A DNA stretch of 64,000 nucleotides from Planktothrix rubescens CCAP 1459/22 (GCA_904830895.1 LR882958.1:3488001-3552000), one strand, 5' to 3'. Positions 51,648 through 59,282 are shown, counted from the first letter of the stretch. Program-made: numbers and translations. The notes: generated by a model not told the origin, from the sequence alone.

Positions 51648-51677
51648 TTGACAAGAGGGTAGTCACACCTGTATATT
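51648..51677 (+). promoter_or_regulatory. Predicted sigma-70 promoter of precursor 3
   Basis: TTGACA (51648-51653), 18 bases, TATATT (51672-51677): the best match of the three precursor promoters. The ATG at 51721 follows 43 bases later. Confidence 0.6.
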
Positions 51678-51720
51678 GACATCAAGTCAAATTTCACCTT
51701 AAATTCTGGAGAAACAAACC

Positions 51721-51885
51721 ATGACTAAGAAGAACCTCAAACCCCAACAAGCCGCACCCGTACAACGGGAAATCAATACCACCTCCTCAGAGGGCGGTAC
51801 AGGGCTGGCACCCTTGCAAAACAACCGAGAACGAGGAAGTGATTGGTTTTGGATGCCGCCTTTTGCAGGCGACGACGCGGAGTAG
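51721..51885 (+). CDS. patE: Cyanobactin precursor peptide 3
   Basis: 54 residues. Leader MTKKNLKPQQAAPVQREINT and spacer TSSEGGTG, the same as in precursor 4. The variable stretch LAPLQNNRERGSDWFWMPP is longer than in the others. Follower FAGDDAE. A core ending WFWMPP, with two Trp and two Pro, is expected; the left border may be the RERG position. Trp residues could be the prenylation sites if the neighbouring PatF enzyme is Trp-specific. The stop is followed by the usual TAGTCCTCTTTATTC tail and a RAYT remnant. Confidence 0.93.
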   Translation: MTKKNLKPQQAAPVQREINTTSSEGGTGLAPLQNNRERGSDWFWMPPFAGDDAE

Positions 51886-51918
51886 TCCTCTTTATTCTAG
51901 CACTCACCTCAAAAAGTA

Positions 51919-52050
51919 TTAAAAGTCTTTTTCTGTCTCCCTTGGCGCACGGTTAGCTTCAATGAATTGACTCACAATCCTAGTCAGTTCGGGGCTTTCG
52001 GATACCTGGCACGGGGTTTGAACAAGACGAGACTTAGCTTTTTTGGGGTG
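51919..52050 (-). pseudogene. RAYT transposase 3' remnant behind precursor 3
   Basis: About 130 bases almost identical to the 3' end of the intact RAYT gene (52377 to about 52510), from the stop codon through the SKSRLVQTPCQ region. They are then cut off at TTTTTTGGGGTGAG. It directly follows precursor 3, as the intact RAYT gene follows precursor 4. Confidence 0.85.
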
Positions 52051-52118
52051 AGTATTTTGGGGTTAATTATTAACAGAAGCTCACTAGAAATATTCAGTTA
52101 AAAATTATCACAAAAAAC

Positions 52119-52148
52119 TTGACAAGTAGCCTAGCATGAATTTAGAGT
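52119..52148 (+). promoter_or_regulatory. Predicted sigma-70 promoter of precursor 4
   Basis: TTGACA (52119-52124), 18 bases, TAGAGT (52143-52148), 45 bases before the ATG at 52194. The flanks (CACAAAAAACTTGACAAGT) resemble those of precursor 2, so the promoter was copied with the gene. Confidence 0.55.
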
Positions 52149-52193
52149 AGAGTTGTGTTAGTTCAAATTCATTAATTGTGGAGACACAAAACC

Positions 52194-52343
52194 ATGACTA
52201 AGAAAAACCTAAAACCCCAACAAGCCGCACCCGTACAACGGGAAATCAATACCACCTCCTCAGAGGGCGGTACAGGGCTGACACCCTTAAATGAACGAGG
52301 GTACGGGCTGTGGGTGCCTTTTGCAGGCGACGACGCGGAGTAG
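52194..52343 (+). CDS. patE: Cyanobactin precursor peptide 4
   Basis: 49 residues. Leader MTKKNLKPQQAAPVQREINT, spacer TSSEGGTG, variable LTPLNERGYGLWVP, follower FAGDDAE. The likely core ends GYGLWVP or longer. It is the only precursor with Tyr in this part, and also has Trp; either could be prenylated. It shares NxERG with precursor 3, which may mark the leader/core border or be part of the core. The intact RAYT gene ends 33 bases downstream on the other strand. Confidence 0.93.
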   Translation: MTKKNLKPQQAAPVQREINTTSSEGGTGLTPLNERGYGLWVPFAGDDAE

Positions 52344-52376
52344 TCCTCTTTATTCTAGCACTCACCTCAAAAAGTA

Positions 52377-53144
52377 TTAAAAGTCTTTTTCTGCCTCTCT
52401 TGGCGCACGGTTAGCTTCAATGAATTGACTCACAATCCTAGTCAGTTCGGGGCTTTCGGATACCTGGCACGGGGTTTGAACAAGACGAGACTTAGATTTT
52501 TTGGGGTTGGTGGTAGAGCCTTTTTCTGATAGATGAACCCCAGCCAACAGCTTGCTACCCCAGTGGCATCGAGTTGGGGTCTTCTTCTCCTTCGGTTTAT
52601 ACCTTTGGCAAAAGCCTTTATATTTCTTGGCACATTCTTCTAAGCTGTTCCCTAATTGTAGAAAAGCGGGATGCCATTGAGTTAAACCGTCGTCGGTTAA
52701 ACGTTCATAACTGCCGTAGTTACTGAAATCGTAGAAGAAACCAGAACGCATTTTTGCCGCCTTCGGGTTGCCGTGAATGTAGCGCAAGGTATTTAATGCC
52801 CTTTCCTTGTCTGAAGCAGGAAAGCCATCGCTAAAGTAGCGTTTTTCCCAAAAATGTCCTGTTCTCCTTAACATACGGTTGAAACACATCGCCGTGTACC
52901 AGTTGAGAAAGTGCATAATTTTAGGTAAATCTTCGGGTTGTGCAGGCTCTATCAGATAATGGACATGATTGGACATAATACAAAGAGCATAAAGCTTGAA
53001 ATTGTGTTTATTCAAAGCCTTTTTGATCGCATAAAGAAACACCTGCCGACATTCACGCTTTTGCAGTTTAAACTCGCGGTTATTGCAACGGATGGTGATG
53101 TGATAGGCGTATCCAGACCGTAAATTTCGAGGTTTTCTGGGCAT
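52377..53144 (-). CDS. REP-associated tyrosine transposase (RAYT, Y1/HUH)
   Basis: 255 residues. The N-terminal ~150 form a Y1 transposase domain. It has the metal motif CIMSNHVHYLIEP (HxH) and the catalytic Tyr in LNWYTAMCFNRMLRRTGHFWEKRYFSD. A ~100-residue C-terminal extension is rich in Lys and Arg (KPKEKKTPTRCHW...) and is typical of the cyanobacterial branch. The gene appears intact. The C-terminal coding end recurs as remnants behind other precursors. RAYTs act on palindromic REP sequences. The 5' end lies 30 bases from the divergent prenyltransferase gene. Confidence 0.9.
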   Translation of the reverse strand: MPRKPRNLRSGYAYHITIRCNNREFKLQKRECRQVFLYAIKKALNKHNFKLYALCIMSNHVHYLIEPAQPEDLPKIMHFLNWYTAMCFNRMLRRTGHFWEKRYFSDGFPASDKERALNTLRYIHGNPKAAKMRSGFFYDFSNYGSYERLTDDGLTQWHPAFLQLGNSLEECAKKYKGFCQRYKPKEKKTPTRCHWGSKLLAGVHLSEKGSTTNPKKSKSRLVQTPCQVSESPELTRIVSQFIEANRAPREAEKDF

Positions 53145-53174
53145 AATTTGTTTCGTGGGAAATTTTTATAGATA

Positions 53175-54047
53175 ATGACTTATCCTAGTTTACTTACAGC
53201 CAGTCAAAAAAACTTACAGTTCATAGGTGAACATAAAAACGCCTTTGATCTTGAGTATCTTTATCCCCTAGACTTATTTGAGGATTTAGTTGCCCAAGTA
53301 GAACCCTGTCGCATTGAATGTTCATGTAAAATTGAGAATAATAAACTAGATCCTGCTCGGTTTAACTTGGCTATTAATGACAGCTTTGCCAGAAAAGCGC
53401 AAGCATTTTTAGGCTTTTTTCATCAAGTAGAAACTAGAGTTGGGGTGATAATTGACTATAAACCTCTGCATTTTTTCATGAAGGGGTTTGACTACAGCAA
53501 AGTAACCCAAATTATGGCGGGAATTGATGCTCGTGCAGAGTTAACAGAAGCGAGGGTCAAAACTTGGTGGGCAATTGACAATTATCCTGAAAAATTAGAA
53601 ACTGCCATTGCTCTTTCTCAAAGCGATAGTAAACCTTTAAGGATGTTGCTAGAAATAAACAACAGTCTAGTAATTGGTTTTCATCTTTATTTGAGAGGAA
53701 AAAGTGAAGTAAGACTATATCCAAGTGTTAGTAGAGAAGACTTTAAAAAAGTTTCAGTACAAGCACAACTGGCTAAAATTCTATCTACTCCTGCTCTCAA
53801 ATTATTAGAAGATAGTGTGGCAATTTCATTGGTACTAAAGGAAAACGGTGACAAAATACTGCACTATCATGTTCTCCCAGAAAGGGTAAACTCTTTTGTT
53901 AATAATTTACATCAAGATATGATTACTCGCGCCCATGCCCCTTATCGAAATAAATCTCAATCTCTTGGCTGTACAGTTTCCTTAAGTGAAAAAGAACTTC
54001 TCGCAGGTTATCTCAAGACAATTAATTTATATTACATGAATACATAA
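53175..54047 (+). CDS. patF: Cyanobactin prenyltransferase (PatF/PagF family)
   Basis: 290 residues, as usual. The family start TYPSLLTASQKNLQFIGEHKNAFDLEYLYPLDLFEDLV is clear, with IECSCKIENNKLDPARFNL and a later LRGKSEVRLYPSVSREDF. This ABBA-fold family adds dimethylallyl groups to macrocyclic cyanobactins, for example on Tyr (PagF, LynF) or Trp (KgpF); PatF itself has lost detectable activity. The sequence alone does not settle which residue is used. With no azoline enzymes present, prenylated all-peptide macrocycles are the inferred products. Confidence 0.9.
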   Translation: MTYPSLLTASQKNLQFIGEHKNAFDLEYLYPLDLFEDLVAQVEPCRIECSCKIENNKLDPARFNLAINDSFARKAQAFLGFFHQVETRVGVIIDYKPLHFFMKGFDYSKVTQIMAGIDARAELTEARVKTWWAIDNYPEKLETAIALSQSDSKPLRMLLEINNSLVIGFHLYLRGKSEVRLYPSVSREDFKKVSVQAQLAKILSTPALKLLEDSVAISLVLKENGDKILHYHVLPERVNSFVNNLHQDMITRAHAPYRNKSQSLGCTVSLSEKELLAGYLKTINLYYMNT

Positions 54048-54104
54048 TTGAGAACATTAAACTTTTGTTATTGCCAATCATTTAAAATAGATAGAGTAAA
54101 ATTT

Positions 54105-54333
54105 ATGTTGACGATGAAAGTGAACGATTTAAAACAACTCTATGACGTTGATGATGCTCAATGGCTAGAAGAAACCGTTAACTTACTAAAAAAACATCAA
54201 TTTCAACAGCTAGATTTAGATAATTTAATCGAGGAATTAGAGGATTTGGGAAAATTAAAACAATGAATGCTGTGACTTTTCCCGCTCAATATCCTTATTC
54301 TCTGGAACAATTGCTAGACCGCGATCTTGGTTG
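54105..54333 (+). pseudogene. DUF29 gene with internal deletion
   Basis: The ATG at 54105 starts LTMKVNDLKQLYDVDDAQWLEETVNLLKKHQFQQLDLDNLIEELEDLGKLKQ, the N-terminal DUF29 block, then stops at 54266. The next frame (from 54263) reads NAVTFPAQYPYSLEQLLDRDLG, the usual C-terminal FPxxxPYSLEQLLD block. The central ~80 residues (WxxxINxxRxxLRxIL) are gone. A deletion fused the two ends out of frame. An intact relative is at 21180-21632. Confidence 0.7.
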
Positions 54334-54368
54334 CCCTAAAAATCTATTAAACAACAAAATTAAGAATT

Positions 54369-54947
54369 ATGTTAATTACTAAACCCCGCTTTCAAAGCTT
54401 CGCCGAATATCTACAGTATGAGGATAATTCGGAAGAATTTTATGAATTGTTTAACGGAGAATTGGTAGAAATGCCACCAGAATCAGGGTTTAATTTTGAA
54501 ATTGCTAACTTCCTTTTTCTCAAGTTTGCTTTACTTTTAGGGTATCGTCGAGTTAGAGGTCATGGCTTAGAGTTAGAAGTCAGAGGTGAACCGAAAAACC
54601 GTTACCCTGATTTGACCATCATTCGGGAAGAACATATTCAATTACTCTCCAAGAGAAATACTATTCTTCTTTCCATGTCGCCACCTTTATTGGTCATTGA
54701 AGTGGTTAGTCCTGGAGAAATTCAAAGAGATAGAGATTACATCGCCAAAAAATTACAATATCAAGATTGTGGCATTCCCGAATACTGGATTGTTGATCCT
54801 CAAACTCAAACCATTTTAGTCTTAGAACTAACTGGAGATACCTATAGGGAAATCGGTAATTTTACCAACGATGATTTAGTTGCCTCTCCTGGACTTAAAG
54901 AATTAAACTTAAAAGTCTCCGAGGTATTTAATTCAACCAGTTTATAA
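54369..54947 (+). CDS. Uma2-family (DUF820) putative endonuclease
   Basis: 192 residues. Core ELEVRGEPKNRYPDLTIIREEH and PPLLVIEVVSPGEIQRDRDYIAKKLQYQDCGIPEYWIVDPQTQ. Conserved Asp and Glu are retained. It differs strongly from the other Uma2 genes of the window, so it is not a recent duplicate. Next to the cyanobactin enzymes but no known role in the pathway. Confidence 0.85.
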   Translation: MLITKPRFQSFAEYLQYEDNSEEFYELFNGELVEMPPESGFNFEIANFLFLKFALLLGYRRVRGHGLELEVRGEPKNRYPDLTIIREEHIQLLSKRNTILLSMSPPLLVIEVVSPGEIQRDRDYIAKKLQYQDCGIPEYWIVDPQTQTILVLELTGDTYREIGNFTNDDLVASPGLKELNLKVSEVFNSTSL

Positions 54948-55243
54948 ATATTAGACTTTGTTATTACAAATCCTTGACAAATTAAATAACCAAGAAAAAC
55001 ATCAACATGAACAAAATGACTAACATTCCCATCTGTTTCTACCCCCCTAACCCCCCTTACTAAGGGGGGGATAAGAGGAAGCAGGAAGCACCTCTAGCTA
55101 CTCTTACTAAAGGGGGAATAAGAGGAAGCATCCCTAGCTACTCTTACTCAGGGGAAATTAAAAGCTTTTAGCCCCCCTTACTAATGGGGGTTGGGGGGTT
55201 ATGTATTAAAGAACAAAATTATGATTAAATATGACTAAACTAT
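54948..55243. repeat. Hairpin repeat array with a patA start remnant
   Basis: At 55016-55030 the sequence ATGACTAACATTCCC equals the first five codons of patA. It is followed by CATCTGTTTCTACCCCCC, unlike patA. Then come three or four hairpin units like those at 46.74 kb (CCCCTTACTAAGGGGGG, TACTCTTACTAAAGGGGG, TACTCTTACTCAGGGG), with AATAAGAGGAAGCA spacers. No gene. Confidence 0.7.
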
Positions 55244-55633
55244 ATGACCGAACTTTATAACAGAAATTCTGAAAAAGAGAAACGACAATTTTTACGCAAT
55301 AACATGACTCCTGCGGAACAAAAATTGTGGCTACAACTTAAAGGAAAGCAATTAGAAAACTGTAAATTTCGGCGACAATATAGTGTAGCTCAATTTATTA
55401 TTGATTTTTATAGCCCAGAAATTAAACTTGCTATTGAAGTTGATGGCGACAGTCATTTTCAAGAAGGAGTGCAAGAATACGACCAAGAAAGACAACAGTT
55501 TATCGAGTCAGCTAGAATTACTTTTCTGAGGTTTACCAATGATGACGTATATGATAATATTTCAGCAGTTTGTGAAATCATCACAGAAAAAATTCAATCC
55601 TTGAGAAATCTTCCAGAAGCTCCCCCTTACTAA
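55244..55633 (+). CDS. DUF559 endonuclease-domain protein
   Basis: 129 residues. SEKEKRQFLRNNMTPAEQKLWLQLKGKQLENCKFRRQYSV is the DUF559 start. FIIDFYSPEIKLAIEVDGDSHF has the PD-(D/E)XK-like acids, and the RFTNDDVYDNISAVCEII end is complete. It is related to very-short-patch-repair-type nucleases. It sits upstream of patA, between two hairpin repeats; no pathway role is apparent. Confidence 0.85.
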   Translation: MTELYNRNSEKEKRQFLRNNMTPAEQKLWLQLKGKQLENCKFRRQYSVAQFIIDFYSPEIKLAIEVDGDSHFQEGVQEYDQERQQFIESARITFLRFTNDDVYDNISAVCEIITEKIQSLRNLPEAPPY

Positions 55634-55713
55634 AGGAGGTGGGGGTTTTTTATTAAAGCCCCCCTTAGTAAGGGGGGTTGGGGGGGTAAAACAAATACAA
55701 TCAGATAACCAAA

Positions 55714-57681
55714 ATGACTAACATTCCCGGACTAAAAAAACTATGGTCAGAAACTAGAGGTGATCCTAAAATTTGTGTTGCTGTACTTGACGGTATAGTT
55801 GACCAAAATCACCCCTGTTTCATCGGTGCTGACTTAACCCGACTCCCTAGTTTAGTATCGGGAGAAGCCAACGCCAACGGCTCAATGTCAACTCACGGGA
55901 CTCATGTTGCTAGTATTATCTTCGGTCAGCATGATTCACCAGTAACAGGCATTGCTCCCCAATGTCGGGGCTTAATTATTCCCGTATTTGCAGATGAAAG
56001 CTTGAGACTATCGCAGTTAGATTTATCCCGTGCCATAGAGCAAGCTGTTAATCACGGTGCTAATATTATTAATGTGAGTGCCGGACAATTAACTGATGCA
56101 GGCGAAGCAGAAAAATGGCTCGAAAAAGCTATAGAATTATGCCAAGAAAACAACGTATTGCTAATCGCAGCAACGGGAAATGATGGCTGTGAATGTTTGC
56201 ACGTTCCCGCCTCTTTACCGACTGTTTTAGCAGTAGGAGCAATGGATGACCAAGGTAAGCCCGTTAACTTTAGTAACTGGGGAGACGCTTACCAAAAGCA
56301 AGGCATTCTTGCCCCTGGAAAAGATATTTTAGGAGCAAAACCCAACGGTGGTACAATTAGATTGAGTGGTACAAGTTTTGCGACTCCTATTGTGAGTGGA
56401 GTGGCCGCTTTATTACTGAGTTTACAAATAAAAAGAGGGGAAAAACCTGACCCTCAAAAAGTCAAAAATGCCCTTTTAGCAAGTGCTACTCCCTGTAATC
56501 CCAAAGACACCGATGATCAAAGTCGCTGTTTAATGGGAAAATTAAACATCCTTGATGCGATAGAATACTTAACAGGAGAAACAATGTCCGAAGACTTAGA
56601 ATTAGAAAGCGTAGAAGCTTCTGGTTGTGGTTGCCAAGATACTCAAATTAACGAGTCTGAATTGGATAATCAACTAGAAACAGCATCAGAAATCAAACCT
56701 GATGAAATAGTTGCTTCTGTAACTACCCAAACCCCGATTAATATTCCTTCATTCCCTCAACAAACTACAAACCAACCTACCATGTCAAACCGTACTTCAA
56801 ATTTTGTTACCGCCAGTGAAGCACCTAGCGAACTTGAAGGCAAAAACTTAGTTTATGCTTTAGGTGTATTGGGTTATGATTTCGGTTCAGAAGCCCGTAG
56901 AGATTCCTTTAAACAGTTAATGCCGGGTGTTAGTATTGAAGGAACAACGATTCCTGCTAATCCCTACGATGCTCGTCAAATGGTGGATTATTTAGGGGAA
57001 AATTTACCCGAAGCTAAAGCGTTAATTTGGACATTAAATTTAGAATTGACTCCTATTTATGCGATCGAACCCGTAGGCGGTTTTTCCCGTGATGTTTATG
57101 AAGTATTACAGGGACTTTTAAGCGGACAAATTCAAGAAGAAAATAGCCCTGAATTTGTACAAAGAGTTAGTATTCCTGGTGTTTTAACCGGACGGAGTGT
57201 TAAATTATTCTCAGGGCAAGTTGTTCCCGTAATTGAGATTAATAATACTCGTGGTTTGTACGGTTGGAAAGTTAACTCTTTAGTTAGTGCTGCGATTGAA
57301 AGTGTGCAATCAGAAGCTGGTGATGCTCAAGAAGATGCAATTCGCCGCACCTTAAGCAGCTTCTTAAATCGGATTTATTATGATTTACGCAACTTAGGTA
57401 CAACCTCTCAAGATCGTGCCTTAAATTTTGCTTCTACTAATGCTTTCCAAGCCGCTCAAACCTTTGCTCAAGCGGTGGGTGCAGGTTATGAATTAGATAG
57501 TATTACAGTAGAAAAGAGTCCATTCTGTCGTTTAGATAGTGATTGTTGGGATGTTAAACTGAAATTCTTTGACCCTGAAAATAGCCGTCGCGCCAAAAAA
57601 ATCTATCGCTTTACTATTGATGTTAGTGATACAATTCCTGTCACCTTGGGTGAAGTTCGTTCTTGGTCAAGTGCTTATTAA
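55714..57681 (+). CDS. patA: PatA-type cyanobactin N-terminal protease
   Basis: 655 residues. The S8 subtilisin domain (about 1-290) has Asp26 (VAVLDGIVD), His61 (STHGTHVAS), Asn156 (TGNDGC) and Ser221 (SGTSFATPIV). There is no PatG-like insertion near the His. A variable linker (about 290-380), with CGCQ, precedes the cyanobactin C-terminal domain (NLVYALGVLGYDFGSEARRDSFKQ to the end), closely similar to that of the macrocyclase. It should remove the leader from the precursors. Sequence before the ATG has no strong ribosome-binding site. It leads the patA-patB-patC group. Confidence 0.93.
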   Translation: MTNIPGLKKLWSETRGDPKICVAVLDGIVDQNHPCFIGADLTRLPSLVSGEANANGSMSTHGTHVASIIFGQHDSPVTGIAPQCRGLIIPVFADESLRLSQLDLSRAIEQAVNHGANIINVSAGQLTDAGEAEKWLEKAIELCQENNVLLIAATGNDGCECLHVPASLPTVLAVGAMDDQGKPVNFSNWGDAYQKQGILAPGKDILGAKPNGGTIRLSGTSFATPIVSGVAALLLSLQIKRGEKPDPQKVKNALLASATPCNPKDTDDQSRCLMGKLNILDAIEYLTGETMSEDLELESVEASGCGCQDTQINESELDNQLETASEIKPDEIVASVTTQTPINIPSFPQQTTNQPTMSNRTSNFVTASEAPSELEGKNLVYALGVLGYDFGSEARRDSFKQLMPGVSIEGTTIPANPYDARQMVDYLGENLPEAKALIWTLNLELTPIYAIEPVGGFSRDVYEVLQGLLSGQIQEENSPEFVQRVSIPGVLTGRSVKLFSGQVVPVIEINNTRGLYGWKVNSLVSAAIESVQSEAGDAQEDAIRRTLSSFLNRIYYDLRNLGTTSQDRALNFASTNAFQAAQTFAQAVGAGYELDSITVEKSPFCRLDSDCWDVKLKFFDPENSRRAKKIYRFTIDVSDTIPVTLGEVRSWSSAY

Positions 57682-57770
57682 CCCCCCCTACCCCCCCTTA
57701 CTAATGGGGGGATTATAGACCCTCCTTAGTAAGCAGGGATTATACAAATAATCAATAAGGATTAAATCAA

Positions 57771-57980
57771 ATGAGATTACCTAACCTTTCCCCTCCAGTC
57801 AAAAGACCTGATGTTATTTATCCCCATCGCTCTGTAGATGTGGTTAACGGTACAGAAGAAGAATTACTTAGTATTAGATTGAAATTATTACACGGTGCAA
57901 ATTACAATGATCCGGCGGCTTTTGCTCACAGAAGCTATCAACAACTTAAGTCTTCTGGTAGTTGTGGATGTGGATTTTAA
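57771..57980 (+). CDS. patB: PatB-family cyanobactin protein
   Basis: 69 residues from the ATG at 57771, 90 bases after patA. Starts RLPNLSPPVKRPDVIYPHRSVDV and ends SSGSCGCGF. Small proteins of this kind follow patA in cyanobactin clusters. They are conserved, but not essential for patellamide production in E. coli; the function is unknown. A hairpin repeat sits between patA and patB. Confidence 0.85.
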   Translation: MRLPNLSPPVKRPDVIYPHRSVDVVNGTEEELLSIRLKLLHGANYNDPAAFAHRSYQQLKSSGSCGCGF

Positions 57981-58027
57981 TATAGGTTGTTTATCTAACT
58001 TAAATTTAACTAGGAGTTAAGAGAATT

Positions 58028-58225
58028 ATGAGCGAAGAAAAGAAGACAACGGCAGAAAATAAAGTGACTAAATCTGTTGGTAAACCCGAAAAAAAAGAAA
58101 TTCAACAAGATTGTATGATGACTGGACTTTCGGATTATGGTTTTTGGTCACAAAAGGTTAAAGAAGAAGTTGCAGCCCGAAAAGAGCCTGATGCTCCTTT
58201 CCGTCGGGGTCGGATTTGGTGTTAG
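58028..58225 (+). CDS. patC: PatC-family cyanobactin protein
   Basis: 65 residues with an AGGAG before the ATG. The first half is Lys/Glu-rich (SEEKKTTAENKVTKSVGKPE); the second has MMTGLSDYGFWSQKVKEEVA and ends FRRGRIWC. It matches the short PatC proteins; function unknown and reported as dispensable in heterologous systems. It begins 47 bases after patB. Confidence 0.85.
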   Translation: MSEEKKTTAENKVTKSVGKPEKKEIQQDCMMTGLSDYGFWSQKVKEEVAARKEPDAPFRRGRIWC

Positions 58226-58524
58226 TTTTGGTGCGATCGCAATTAAGCAGGACTTACGCAGTTACGCTATATGTAGCGTACTAATGAGTTGGCGATGCCG
58301 ACAGGCGGCGGTACTGCCATCGCGCTCGTAAGTCAAACGAGATCGCTTTAACAAAACAACCTCTTAAAGTCCCCCAATTTTGGGGGATTTAGGGGGCAAA
58401 TATTGCTACTTTAGAAATCTGTTCTAAAAGTGCTGATAAATCCTTCATAATCTTAGCATTCTAAACACTATACATTTCAAGCCATCTAGCCCCCTAGCCC
58501 CCAAAATTAGGGGAAAATAAATAA
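58226..58524. repeat. Intergenic region with a short inverted-repeat element
   Basis: GACTTACG (58251-58258) and CGTAAGTC (58327-58334) bracket an 84-base block containing TTACGCTATATGTAGCGTAC, a hairpin, and GGCGGTACTGCC. It is a small MITE-like repeat of a kind common in cyanobacteria (AGCAGGACTTACGCAG). Beyond it are CCCCCAATTTTGGGGG-type hairpins. No gene. It marks the right edge of the cyanobactin region. Confidence 0.55.
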
Positions 58525-59244
58525 TTAGGACTTTTGAGGGCAATTACTATTATCATTGGTATGCGATCGCCTACTTTTGACAAAATCTTGATGTTCTCCG
58601 GTTGATAAACCCTGTTGTAAAACAGCTAATACTTGAGCTAAATTTCCGGCTAATAAAGATTCTTTATCTAACCATAATCCAGGGAATACTTGAGAGCAAA
58701 TTACGCCATCTATATTAGGATCAAGTTGAATATATTCTCCATTATTTAATCTAAACCAATCAAATTGACAGTCATAAACTCGCCACACTAGATATTCTTG
58801 TACTTGATGGTGAAGATAAACTTGCAGTTTTTGATGTAAGTCAATGGAGACTGTACTAGCAGCAATTTCAGCAATTAATTCCGGTGCACCTTCTACATAG
58901 CCATCGTCACTAATGGTGGATTGTCCCCCCAGTTCAATTCTTAGCAGCGCATCAGGTTGAGGCTCGTTATCACCATCTAAACGGACTGTCGCATTGTCTC
59001 CCAATTCAATACCCGGTGTAGCTGACCAATAGTTTCCTAACCAAGTGATAATCCGAGCATGGGGATTTCCATGTTGGGTGATTCTAAGAGGAGATGCCAT
59101 ATAAACGATTCCTGCAATCAATTCTGCTTTTTGATGGTCAGGCATTGCTTGATAGCGACGCTCAAATTCATCACGAGTTAGTTTGTCGCCGTTTTCTAAG
59201 ATCGGAATTGTTAAGTTTGTCGAAATTTCATTCGCAGCTATCAT
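58525..59244 (-). CDS. Uma2-family (DUF820) putative endonuclease
   Basis: 239 residues, longer than the other copies. Core: NEPQPDALLRIELGGQSTISDDG, then EGAPELIAEIAASTVSIDLHQKLQVYLHHQVQEYLVWRVYD. The PD-(D/E)XK acids remain. The C-terminal tail (STGEHQDFVKSRRSH...) is not typical, perhaps extended by read-through into repeat DNA containing GCGATCGC. Unrelated at close range to the other Uma2 genes here. Confidence 0.8.
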   Translation of the reverse strand: MIAANEISTNLTIPILENGDKLTRDEFERRYQAMPDHQKAELIAGIVYMASPLRITQHGNPHARIITWLGNYWSATPGIELGDNATVRLDGDNEPQPDALLRIELGGQSTISDDGYVEGAPELIAEIAASTVSIDLHQKLQVYLHHQVQEYLVWRVYDCQFDWFRLNNGEYIQLDPNIDGVICSQVFPGLWLDKESLLAGNLAQVLAVLQQGLSTGEHQDFVKSRRSHTNDNSNCPQKS

Positions 59245-59282
59245 AAGTTTTTTCTGCTCTTTGCTATGCTGTTATTATAATT

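Noticed and set aside
58137-58331. 64-codon plus-strand frame overlapping patC
   Set aside because: Alternative frame of patC running into a repeat; no conserved sequence.
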